Origin: Candidatus Zixiibacteriota bacterium
GTDB taxonomy: Bacteria > Zixibacteria > MSB-5A5 > GN15 > FEB-12
Direction: 5' to 3'
Assembly: GCA_029932795.1 (NCBI GenBank)
Contig: JAOZPL010000059.1
Span: 1-8,891 of the forward strand
DNA length: 8,891 bases
Shown here one piece after another: positions 1 through 7,016 of this stretch (positions are counted from its first letter, which is position 1; each line of letters starts with the position of its first letter). The notes under the pieces are model-generated. The model made no database searches and was not told where the DNA came from. It was given only the letters and a program-made list of their open reading frames with translations. The position numbers and the translations under genes are program-made.

Positions 1-1249
1 CCACGCCATCAGTAATGGCATAAGTAACCGTCAGGGACTCGGGTGGAGCGATGAGTAACGATGAAAAATCAAACCAGAGCTGGAGTCGGCCGTTTCTTTC
101 CTCCACCGTATACGACTGCTCTGCAGGTTGCTGCGGTTTTTCATACCTAGGGCGGTATTCCTGACCGCGCGAATCCACGACACTAATAATCTCCAGAACA
201 CTCTCCGTTGTCTCGGGAAGTTCAACATCGACCACTCGGTTGCCACCGGTATGTTTGAACAACGTCAGCTCATTTCGATTGGTGGCAATGAAAGAGTTGA
301 AATCCAGATCGAACCCGCTCAACAACGCCTGGCGGTCGCCACGCGCTGGGAAGTCCAGCTGAATCCACAAGCAAGGCGTGTCACTCCTCAGAGAATCTCC
401 CACTGAGGCGCTGAACTTATCAATCAGGCTGCTGTCAGGCGCCACGGGTTGCCAGTGGGAAATGAACGAGTCCGGAAGGATAACAAAATGATTCTCCAGA
501 GGCCGAAAGAGATCACTACTGTCACGAAAACCACCCCAGGTACGTTGTCTCCCACCATCGAGGGAGAACATTTGCCTGATAGTGTCGCGTTTGCCAGGGC
601 AAAAAGCTCCGTCCTCTGTTAACTGGCCGCTGCTGTCTAAAGGGTACCAGTGAGACCAGCGAAGCTGGCCCAGCACTTCCGGATCACCCTGTATAAACGC
701 CGTGGCACCAGACAAATCCGACACTTTCCCCGCGAACTGGATGGCCATGTACATCCGGGCAGCTCCGGCGGCTTGGGAGGCATCCGGAGAACCGTGTGAA
801 CCAGACCCCCCGGAGTCAGCCGGCCCCACTATAGGTATGATCTCGTCACCAGCTTGCAAAAGCACCCACCTGACACTGGCTGAAAGCAGCTTCTCCTTTC
901 GCTGTGGCGTGAAGAAGAAGGTACGCCCTCCCTCGCGCACCTCTTTGTGGAAAAAGCGGGTATTAGTATCCACCTCGACAACAGGATCAGTCAGTTCAGC
1001 AGTAAGCACCGTGTAGGCTGGCACCGGCCAGCGCTGACTCTCCGGACAAACCGAGCGGATCAGTGAACTGATGGCGATATCCCAAACCTGGTCCATTCGC
1101 ATATCAATTCGAGAGACTTGACTGGCGTACAGTTGCAGCAGTATTCGCAACACGGGATCCATCCGTTCAGGTGACTCCGGAATGTCAGAATTCCAGGCCC
1201 GAAGCTCCCGAAACATGTCACCGAATATCTGTTCCTGCGATCGTGCCAT
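1..1249 (-). CDS. tssF: TssF-like T6SS baseplate protein (5' part, runs off left edge)
   Basis: The minus strand is open without a stop from the ATG at 1249 to the window edge, giving 416 codons of an unfinished gene. TssF is the large baseplate subunit that works with TssE, TssG, TssK and VgrG at the base of the sheath. The N-terminus fits the family: a helical start (residues 5-65) with the DPVLRILLQLYA segment, then the RSVCPESQRWPVPAY stretch, then beta-rich sequence (residues 80-140 and 165-410). Its place just after tssE, 48 bases from that stop, supports the call. A Gly/Ser/Ala-rich insert at about residues 145-164 looks like a flexible loop. A GTG four codons upstream (1261) is an alternative start, with a GGA nine bases before it; the ATG has a weak GAG seven bases before it. 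The assignment rests on length, N-terminal pattern and context, since TssF is poorly conserved. Confidence 0.78.
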   Translation of the reverse strand, partial: MARSQEQIFGDMFRELRAWNSDIPESPERMDPVLRILLQLYASQVSRIDMRMDQVWDIAISSLIRSVCPESQRWPVPAYTVLTAELTDPVVEVDTNTRFFHKEVREGGRTFFFTPQRKEKLLSASVRWVLLQAGDEIIPIVGPADSGGSGSHGSPDASQAAGAARMYMAIQFAGKVSDLSGATAFIQGDPEVLGQLRWSHWYPLDSSGQLTEDGAFCPGKRDTIRQMFSLDGGRQRTWGGFRDSSDLFRPLENHFVILPDSFISHWQPVAPDSSLIDKFSASVGDSLRSDTPCLWIQLDFPARGDRQALLSGFDLDFNSFIATNRNELTLFKHTGGNRVVDVELPETTESVLEIISVVDSRGQEYRPRYEKPQQPAEQSYTVEERNGRLQLWFDFSSLLIAPPESLTVTYAITDGV

Positions 1250-1297
1250 GCTGTCGCTCACATCATCTGATCCGGACTTACAGTTACTATCATCTCA

Positions 1298-1726
1298 TTA
1301 ACCCAGGTAATAGGTCCCCTCGAATTTTTTCTCTTCCTCTCCGTCACGGTAATTCCCACTCACCCGCACGTTCAGACCAAGCGCCCGCACACTAACATCC
1401 TTGGGTGGTGTGAAGGAAACAGAAACATTATACAACCGCTTTTCAAACTTATCGATCGCGTTGCGCAAACCCGCACGGATATTGGCCTTGTTTGCCGAGA
1501 GCAGATCAGAGTACTCTCTTTCCCAGATATTGCAGCCGAAATCAGAGGCAAAACCCATCATACCCGGGCGGGTACTGAGGATCAAACCAACCGAGTGAGT
1601 TATTGACTGCTGCAGGTCGCCCCGGGTGAGATATCCATCCTTGAGAAGGCAGGGTAAGATCAGATAATCCATACCGGAGGCTAATTTATCTTGACGAGTG
1701 AACCTTTCACGTTGTGATGGCTCCAC
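1298..1726 (-). CDS. tssE: TssE, gp25-like T6SS baseplate protein
   Basis: 142 codons. TssE is the homologue of phage T4 gp25, the wedge protein in the baseplate that nucleates sheath assembly. The gp25 pattern is clear: a hydrophobic DYLILP start, then SITHSVGLILSTRPG (residues 41-55), then SDFGCNIWE (61-69) and the helix ending NAIDKFEKRLYNVSV (89-103), which holds the conserved E-x-RL element. The FGCNIWE form resembles the Bacteroidota-type TssE. The longest reading starts at a GTG (1726), 20 bases inside the end of vgrG, with a GAGG touching the start codon instead of well spaced. An internal ATG at 1672 keeps the whole domain and may be the real start by re-initiation after the vgrG stop. 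Transcription is with vgrG and tssF. Confidence 0.87.
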   Translation of the reverse strand: MEPSQRERFTRQDKLASGMDYLILPCLLKDGYLTRGDLQQSITHSVGLILSTRPGMMGFASDFGCNIWEREYSDLLSANKANIRAGLRNAIDKFEKRLYNVSVSFTPPKDVSVRALGLNVRVSGNYRDGEEEKKFEGTYYLG

Positions 1727-3395
1727 CCTCGAGGTTGCAGTTGGCTCCGCCCTTGGACACCAGATTACCCGAAGCCTCTAGTTTGAGATCGGCTCCAGCT
1801 TTGGCTTCGATAGCACTGCTGCCATCGAGCTTGATGTTCTCCCCCTTAAGAGTGATATTTTTACCTTCCAGGCTGATATCACCCTCGCACTTAATCCCGA
1901 TTCCAGGACCGGCGAGATTCAAGACTATCTGGCTCTTGGCATCTTTGGTGCAGATATGGATTTCTTCCTTGCCGCCTTCATCACAAAGCAGAATCTGGTT
2001 GCCGCCTTTCGTGGAGAATGCTTTAACGTTGTTCTCATTCGTCTGCGTGTCACCGGCCGGTGAGTTTTCGGCGTTATATACGGCACCCAGTGCCACCGGC
2101 AGAGCCGGGTTCCCATGTTCAAAGCCAACGAGCACTTCATCGCCAACCTCCGGCACACTATACCAACCGTGGTCTTTGCCGGCATGAACGCTGACAAACC
2201 TCACCCACGGTGTCTCCTCACCACCGCTCCAGGGGAAATTGACTTTGATTCGGCCGAGCTTGTCCGGATCATTATTGTCAACAACGACAGCACTTTGTAA
2301 CTCCGTGGAAGGCCTGAGCGCCGAACGGGATTGCGCAAAGGCTAAATCGAGAGGAGTACAAACAAACTCGTTGTGATATTTGCCACTTTCCTCAAACTGA
2401 TGTACAACCTTTTGCACCCAGTAAGAACCATCCAGATCAGCCATCCCCTTGATTTTGACACAGCGGCCAACCTTAACGCTCGGTACAATCGATTCTCCTA
2501 TGCAGCGAACCATCCGGCCCCTTGCTCTGCTGCGTTCCCGGTCCAGAATATCATCCAGGGACTGCAGATCACTCACAGTCGTCGCGGAGGTTGAAACTCC
2601 GGAGTCGCCATATACCTTCTTCGAGGCCTCGGGTGAAATCTTCGCCAGGTCCGAAAGCGATGCCTGCGATGTCACCGACTGTGAGTCTTGCTCGTAGGTG
2701 TTGTGCTGCTCGTAATTATACAGGCGGGACTTGAACTCCTGCGACACTATGCCCATTCCAGCACCAAACTGACCCAGAGACTCTCGCCAGATGAGTTCTT
2801 CCTGATCGGAGCCCTTGGCCTGAGTCAGGTGGAACTCTTTGCCGTCATAAAAAGCGAACAGACCGCAACCACCCGCCAGTCGCATGACAAACTCGTAGTC
2901 GGTTTCGCGATACTGAACACAGAACTTGAGTGTCCCCTTGGAATCTGAAATCGTGCCAACGGTAATGGGATACTTGCGCACTGTGGCCCCGATCAGATCG
3001 CTGGCACTCTGCTCGTGAAAGAGAGCATCCCGGCGGGCTCCATCCAGGGCAATCGTCGGGCTCCGGCCTGTGATGAGCACCGTATTAACACCATCGATGC
3101 TGTTCTCCAGCCTGATCTCGGTAACGACACCGGTAAACGCCAGCTCCCGGCTTTCGTCAATCAGCCCACCGGTCGGTTTGAGACTCAGTGAGATTGATTC
3201 GCCGAGAAACCCGGTGAAATCAGAGGGATCGCCGAATTCAGAATCCTTCTGACCGGTACCGACCTGCCTGACGCGTACTTGCAGTAAATGATGCTCATCA
3301 ATTGCCTGTTCCAGCTTGATGTCGGAAATCTGGTGTTTGATTTCCTTGCCGGCAACACTGACAACCGCAATTGCGGATACTTCCAGCTTGGCCAT
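1707..3395 (-). CDS. vgrG: VgrG (TssI) T6SS spike protein
   Basis: 562 residues, close to the usual core VgrG length. VgrG trimers cap the Hcp tube as the piercing spike and carry PAAR proteins or effectors. Domains in order: a gp27-like base (about 1-350), with ELAFTGVVTEIRLE at 84-97 and the typical ETDYEFVMRLAGGCGLFAFYDG at 164-185; a gp5-like OB fold (366-442), with NNDPDKLGRIKVNFPW, PWVRFVSVHAG and VPEVGDEVLVGFEHGNP; and a C-terminal beta-helix needle (about 485-560) of repeated short strands such as GDISLEGKNITLKGENIKLDG. The protein ends with the needle, so there is no fused effector domain. A Ser/Gln-rich stretch at 231-275 is probably a surface loop. The ATG at 3395 is the first start after an in-frame TAG. 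The upstream Shine-Dalgarno is poor, and a hairpin lies in the 82-base gap after hcp. Confidence 0.95.
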   Translation of the reverse strand: MAKLEVSAIAVVSVAGKEIKHQISDIKLEQAIDEHHLLQVRVRQVGTGQKDSEFGDPSDFTGFLGESISLSLKPTGGLIDESRELAFTGVVTEIRLENSIDGVNTVLITGRSPTIALDGARRDALFHEQSASDLIGATVRKYPITVGTISDSKGTLKFCVQYRETDYEFVMRLAGGCGLFAFYDGKEFHLTQAKGSDQEELIWRESLGQFGAGMGIVSQEFKSRLYNYEQHNTYEQDSQSVTSQASLSDLAKISPEASKKVYGDSGVSTSATTVSDLQSLDDILDRERSRARGRMVRCIGESIVPSVKVGRCVKIKGMADLDGSYWVQKVVHQFEESGKYHNEFVCTPLDLAFAQSRSALRPSTELQSAVVVDNNDPDKLGRIKVNFPWSGGEETPWVRFVSVHAGKDHGWYSVPEVGDEVLVGFEHGNPALPVALGAVYNAENSPAGDTQTNENNVKAFSTKGGNQILLCDEGGKEEIHICTKDAKSQIVLNLAGPGIGIKCEGDISLEGKNITLKGENIKLDGSSAIEAKAGADLKLEASGNLVSKGGANCNLEGGAITT

Positions 3396-3428
3396 CTGAT
3401 ATTTACGCTATAAGCCTGAAGACGCCAG

Positions 3429-3460
3429 AACCGGGCAAGCTGAAAAACTCTCACCCGGTT
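3429..3460 (-). promoter_or_regulatory. Hairpin in the hcp-vgrG gap
   Basis: On the transcribed strand AACCGGG and CCCGGTT form a perfect 7-bp GC-rich stem around an 18-base loop. It follows the hcp stop by 17 bases and is not followed by a U-run, so it is not a canonical intrinsic terminator. It could protect the 3' end of an hcp message or lower read-through into vgrG, since the tube protein is needed in far greater amounts than the spike. The function is inferred. Confidence 0.45.
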
Positions 3461-3477
3461 ATCGCGTCACCGTCAGC

Positions 3478-3882
3478 TTATTCTTCCCAACGATTGTCGA
3501 TCTCAGCGTCCGCGATGATCAGCTTGTGACAGGAGATCTCAAAGTATTCATGGACCTGATCGTCGGGACGGTCCTTGATGTGAGGCACCCGCTCCTCGTA
3601 CCTGGTAATGAAACCCTCTTCCCAGGAGAGCTCTTTCATCGCAGCATCATCCGGGTTTTTGAATATCACCTTACCGGTTTTCCAGTTCGGCTTGCTGGAA
3701 TCCATGGCCCAGCGGGCGATGTCAGCACTCTCATCAGATTCACGAGTAACTTTGATCACTCCGGCGTGCGCGCGATCCGAAGGACGACCCGTTTCATCCT
3801 TGGCGGTGTAAAGCTCATACGATACGGCGTATACATTCTTGTAGACAACGCCGTCGATTTCGAGAGTCGGTCTCCGTGCCAT
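3478..3882 (-). CDS. hcp: Hcp / TssD, T6SS inner-tube protein, Bacteroidota-type
   Basis: 134 residues, the expected size for a tube protein. Hcp forms hexameric rings stacked into the tube that is expelled on sheath contraction. It matches the TssD form found in Bacteroidota rather than the proteobacterial Hcp. The diagnostic pattern is TGRPSDRAHAGVIKV (31-45), W at 58, KTGKVIFK (68-75), MKELSWEEGFITRYEER (82-98) and a closing EISCHKLIIADAEIDNRWEE (115-134). There is no signal peptide, as expected for export through the machine itself. A strong AAGGAG lies seven bases before the ATG, and the gene has its own 92-base leader containing a hairpin, which fits high expression. It sits between tssC and vgrG. 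Confidence 0.93.
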   Translation of the reverse strand: MARRPTLEIDGVVYKNVYAVSYELYTAKDETGRPSDRAHAGVIKVTRESDESADIARWAMDSSKPNWKTGKVIFKNPDDAAMKELSWEEGFITRYEERVPHIKDRPDDQVHEYFEISCHKLIIADAEIDNRWEE

Positions 3883-3946
3883 ACCATTTCTCCTTAATGA
3901 CCTTGAATGGTTTCCTGCTAAACGTTATAGAGCTTTCGGTATTACT

Positions 3947-3972
3947 GGAGTGGCACACGTGCTGCCACTTCC
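3947..3972 (-). promoter_or_regulatory. Hairpin in the tssC-hcp gap
   Basis: On the transcribed strand AGTGGCA and TGCCACT form a perfect 7-bp stem with a 7-base loop, and a further GG/CC pair extends it past one bulged A. It begins just past the tssC stop at 3975 and has no U-run after it. It is therefore more likely an mRNA processing or stabilising element, or a partial attenuator, than a terminator. I see no convincing -35/-10 pair in the rest of the gap. Confidence 0.5.
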
Positions 3973-3974
3973 CG

Positions 3975-5414
3975 TTACTTGTCCTTCACATTAGTCTGGT
4001 TATCCTCATTCCACGCCATGAACTCGATGTTAAAAGTGCGAGCCGGGTACTTCGGATTGAGGCTGACTTTCACGTCTATTTCCTGGCGTTTGCGCATCTC
4101 GTCATCGGCAAAGATATCGACCTTGTAGTCCTGAAGTATATTATCTCCACCGGAGATAGCTTTCATAAACTTATCAATATCCCTACGCATAGCATCGATG
4201 AACTTCTGATCAATGACACTGAACGTCTGCTTGTTGAGGTAATTGCGCAGTGTCTTGTAGACGTAGTCATAGGTGCGGCGGATCGAATAGACATTAAACG
4301 TCTCCTTACTGAACAACGTCGATGCCCCCATTGCCACCGCAGACCCCTCAAAGTTGACCATCGGGTTGACGCCTTTCTCGTTAATCTTGCTGGCGTCCGG
4401 TTGGTTAGCTTTGAACCGAAGGTACTTGGCATCGTTGAGCTTGCCGTGCTTGAACCCGGCCATCGGCTGCTGCATACCAACTGTTATATCGCCCTGATAC
4501 ATCTTGCCAGCAACAACGGCCGAAGGAGGAATCCACATGTCCTCATCTTCGTACTGGTTCGCTTCACGAGCCAGAATGTAATTGGCAAAAACAGACACAT
4601 ACTGCTTGTAGGCATCAATTCCAGGCAGGTTGGCATAGCTGGGGTCATCCAGCATATCCATCACTTCCTCGAACTTCTCGAAATTAGGCAGATCAGTCAT
4701 GACGTGCACCTTGTTGGACATGCCCAATTGCCGGGCGAAAGTGTCGATATTCTCCACACTGCCCAGGTAACCGGGAACCACAGCCATAGAAAAGCATTCC
4801 TTAATGCTCCACTCGCGATACAGATCGGCGATAGCCTTGGTCAACTGCTCAAACTTCTCCCGATCGTTGGGGTCCGTCAATTCTTCGGCACTGACATTTG
4901 TGAACCAGACATTAACCTTTTCATCCGGTTCCTGCTGAGCATTGGCGAAAAACTTGTCAATCGCCCGGTAGGTTGTCTCGAGCTTGCGGCTGGCCCGATG
5001 TACCTTCTTCATGTTTTTCTCAAGGTTGGCCTCAAGCTTAACCGCCTGATCATTGAGACTCTTGCGGATGTCATCGATTTTAACATCACCGGAGAGGGAA
5101 TCTGCCCAAACCTGCAGGCGTTGCCGCAGGAGCCTGCGCTGCTTGGCGAAATCAGGTTTGTTCAGGAACTCCTTACGCTGGAAATCTTTTTTAGGATCCA
5201 GCCATTCCACCCCGCGGACCAGGTCTCCGTCAGCGGTTTTGAACGAGGGTAACATCGCCGCCAACTTGCTGTAATCACCAAAAGTATCGCCAAGGATTGA
5301 CGCGAATTCTTCCTCTGATACTTTTTCCGCTTCCGCCGCCGGGCGTTCAGGTTCTGCGGTGGGCGTCTCAGCCGGCTGCGGCTTCATTTCTTCTTTTCTT
5401 TCGTCTTCACCCAT
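3975..5414 (-). CDS. tssC: TssC, large T6SS contractile sheath protein
   Basis: 479 residues. TssC (VipB) pairs with TssB to build the cytoplasmic sheath whose contraction drives the Hcp/VgrG needle out. Residues 1-34 form a charged, Pro/Glu/Ala-rich tail. A likely short helix follows (EEEFASILGDTFGDYSKLAAML, about 34-55), in the region where the ClpV N-domain grips VipB in Vibrio. A helical domain follows (about 75-165), then the sheath core. Core landmarks are IPPSAVVAGKMY (295-306), the GVNPMVNFEGSAVAMGASTLF region (348-368), VYSIRRTYDYVYKTLRNYL (375-393) and the final beta-strand VKVSLNPKYPARTFNIEFMAW (448-468). An AAAGGTGG about eight bases before the ATG supports this start. It lies 17 bases after tssB, so the two sheath subunits are almost certainly co-translated. 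Confidence 0.92.
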   Translation of the reverse strand: MGEDERKEEMKPQPAETPTAEPERPAAEAEKVSEEEFASILGDTFGDYSKLAAMLPSFKTADGDLVRGVEWLDPKKDFQRKEFLNKPDFAKQRRLLRQRLQVWADSLSGDVKIDDIRKSLNDQAVKLEANLEKNMKKVHRASRKLETTYRAIDKFFANAQQEPDEKVNVWFTNVSAEELTDPNDREKFEQLTKAIADLYREWSIKECFSMAVVPGYLGSVENIDTFARQLGMSNKVHVMTDLPNFEKFEEVMDMLDDPSYANLPGIDAYKQYVSVFANYILAREANQYEDEDMWIPPSAVVAGKMYQGDITVGMQQPMAGFKHGKLNDAKYLRFKANQPDASKINEKGVNPMVNFEGSAVAMGASTLFSKETFNVYSIRRTYDYVYKTLRNYLNKQTFSVIDQKFIDAMRRDIDKFMKAISGGDNILQDYKVDIFADDEMRKRQEIDVKVSLNPKYPARTFNIEFMAWNEDNQTNVKDK

Positions 5415-5431
5415 TGTGCACCACCTTTATC

Positions 5432-5872
5432 CTACTCGCTGAGCAGGTCAATATAATACTTTGTCACCTTCAAGAGAGCTTCTTTCTTTTCCTTATCAGA
5501 CAGTGTCTTTTTCAGTGCGTTGTTCTTCTTGAGCTGCTTCTCCAGATCGGAGAGTATCTCTTTACCATAGTATATCTTCTGCAGATAGTCATTTTTCTCA
5601 ATAAGCTCTTTGGAAGTAAAGTCTTTCATCGCCCGGATCTCAAAGTCGGCGTTTATCTGTTCACCATCGGTCGATTCCAGTTCAACCGAGAAACCGGGGC
5701 GATACTTCTCAAACACCTCCTTTAGATTGTTGCACCGCGTGGGTGTTATTTCGGCTTCTTCATCGTTGTTCAGCCGAGCCGCATAGAGAGTTTTGTTTGA
5801 CGGCAGCAATTCAACAGGAATACTGTCATCGCGGGCGACTTTTTCGGTCGCACCAAGGATGAACTTGGCCAT
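5432..5872 (-). CDS. tssB: TssB, small T6SS contractile sheath protein
   Basis: 146 residues, slightly shorter than proteobacterial TssB (about 160-170) and similar to the Bacteroidota-type form. TssB (VipA) makes the heterodimer with TssC that polymerises into the sheath. Family features are the LLPSNKTLYAARL segment (22-34), the NLKEVFEKYRPGFSVELE strand-helix (49-66), FEIRAMKDFTSKELIEK (77-93), which corresponds to the DF-S element of TssB, and a Lys-rich C-terminal helix pair (100-146, with LKKNNALKKTLSDKEKKEALL). A textbook GAGGAGGT lies five bases before the ATG, so the start is secure. The gene sits 27 bases after the second clpV half and directly before tssC. Confidence 0.92.
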   Translation of the reverse strand: MAKFILGATEKVARDDSIPVELLPSNKTLYAARLNNDEEAEITPTRCNNLKEVFEKYRPGFSVELESTDGEQINADFEIRAMKDFTSKELIEKNDYLQKIYYGKEILSDLEKQLKKNNALKKTLSDKEKKEALLKVTKYYIDLLSE

Positions 5873-5899
5873 ATTACCTCCTCAAATGTTCTATTTTCG

Positions 5900-6997
5900 T
5901 TATGACTTTGTAGGTTTCGTCTTGATAAATACGTACTTGCCGTCCTTGACATCGACCATGACGCTATCGTTGGCTACAATATCACCGGTGATTATGTCAA
6001 CCGACAGTTTATTTATAATTTCACGTTCAATTATACGTTGAATCGGTCGGGCACCCAGCTCGATAGTGTAACCGTCTTCAGCCAGTTTTCTTCGCGCTTC
6101 CGGGGTCAGGGTGGCCACAATGTTCTGGTCCTTCAGCAGATCACACAGGTTGTCGAATTCCAGCCCTGCAATCTTCTCCACTTGATCCTGGGTGAACGTA
6201 TGATAGATGATAATATCATTGAGCCGGTTGAGGAATTCGGGACGGAACTTGCCAAAAAGAAAAGCGCGGACTTCTTCCATGTCAACTTCCCTGCCTTCCC
6301 TGTCCGCTTCCAGAATCTTCTCGGCTGCATAGTTGGAAGTCAGCACTACCAAACAGTTGGAGAAATCGACTGTCCGGTTCTGGCCGTCGGTCAGGCGGCC
6401 ATCATCCAGCAGTTGCAGCAACACGTTAAACACGTCAGGATGAGCTTTTTCCACCTCGTCAAACAGGATGATGGAAAACGGCTTGCGGCGAACTGCTTCG
6501 GTCAGAACGCCACCAGCCTCATAGCCGACATACCCGGGCGGAGCGCCAATCATCTTGGCCACCGAGTGCGCCTCCATGAATTCCGACATGTCCAGACGGA
6601 CCATAGCGTTCTTGTCATCAAACAGAAACTCGGCGAGAAGTTTCGGTAGATAGGTTTTACCGGTTCCCGTAGGTCCCAGGAATAGAAATGACCCCACCGG
6701 ACGATTGGGCAGTTTGAGACCGGCCCGCGATTTCCGAATCGCATTAGCTATAACATTGATGGCATTCTCTTGCCCGACAATCCGCTTGGACAGAAACGCT
6801 TCCATGTTCACGAGGCGGTCTTTCTCCGCAGTGAGCATCTTGGAAACGGGAATACCCGTTCTACGGGCGACCACGGCTGCTATGTCGGCATCGTCAATGA
6901 TCGGTTCCAGGTTCTCGACCACCCCTTTGAGGGCATTGAGTGTCTCCACTTTTTCATCAAACTCCCTGCGGAGCAGAGCTATGTCTTTGTGATCCAT
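5900..6997 (-). CDS. clpV: ClpV C-terminal half: second AAA+ domain of the split sheath-recycling ATPase
   Basis: About 365 residues forming the second half of a ClpB/ClpV-type Hsp100 protein. ClpV hexamers extract and unfold contracted sheath so that it can be reused. Counting from the ATG, the sequence opens with the end of the coiled-coil middle domain (about 1-35), then VVARRTGIPVSKML (42-55). The second ATPase module follows: Walker A GPTGTGKT (108-115), pore loop GYVGYEAGG (155-163), Walker B IILFDE (176-181), GKFRPEFLNRL with the arginine finger region (249-259), and sensor 2 GARPIQR (315-321). A proline just after Walker A (TYLPKL) replaces the small or polar residue common there. A TTG at 7003 overlaps the preceding TGA as TTGA and is an alternative start. 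The ATG at 6997 has the run AAGGGGG ten bases ahead. See the first half for the frame relation. Confidence 0.93.
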   Translation of the reverse strand: MDHKDIALLRREFDEKVETLNALKGVVENLEPIIDDADIAAVVARRTGIPVSKMLTAEKDRLVNMEAFLSKRIVGQENAINVIANAIRKSRAGLKLPNRPVGSFLFLGPTGTGKTYLPKLLAEFLFDDKNAMVRLDMSEFMEAHSVAKMIGAPPGYVGYEAGGVLTEAVRRKPFSIILFDEVEKAHPDVFNVLLQLLDDGRLTDGQNRTVDFSNCLVVLTSNYAAEKILEADREGREVDMEEVRAFLFGKFRPEFLNRLNDIIIYHTFTQDQVEKIAGLEFDNLCDLLKDQNIVATLTPEARRKLAEDGYTIELGARPIQRIIEREIINKLSVDIITGDIVANDSVMVDVKDGKYVFIKTKPTKS

Positions 6998-6999
6998 AC

Positions 7000-7016
7000 T
7001 CAAACTACCCCCTTCT
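7000..7016 (-). other. Frame junction of the split clpV at a run of five G
   Basis: On the coding strand the first half reads GAG AAG GGG GTA GTT TGA. The second half is in the -1 frame, reading GAA GGG GGT AGT TTG AGT ATG, and has an in-frame TGA immediately upstream of that GAA. Both frames are therefore open together only across this short stretch. One extra G in the G-run, or a -1 slip of the ribosome on it, would give a continuous ClpV. Confidence 0.8.

Noticed and set aside
31..1016. Short frames on both strands in the left region
   Set aside because: The minus strand carries one unbroken frame of 416 codons here that fits TssF, so these are shadows.
3429..3972. The two intergenic hairpins as intrinsic terminators
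   Set aside because: Neither stem is followed by a run of U on the transcribed strand, and essential genes of the same machine lie downstream.
3876..5252. A plus-strand open frame of 458 codons opposite tssC
   Set aside because: It is antisense to a clearly recognisable TssC, has no ribosome site of note, and its product is a hydrophobic, His/Leu/Ile-rich string typical of a shadow frame.
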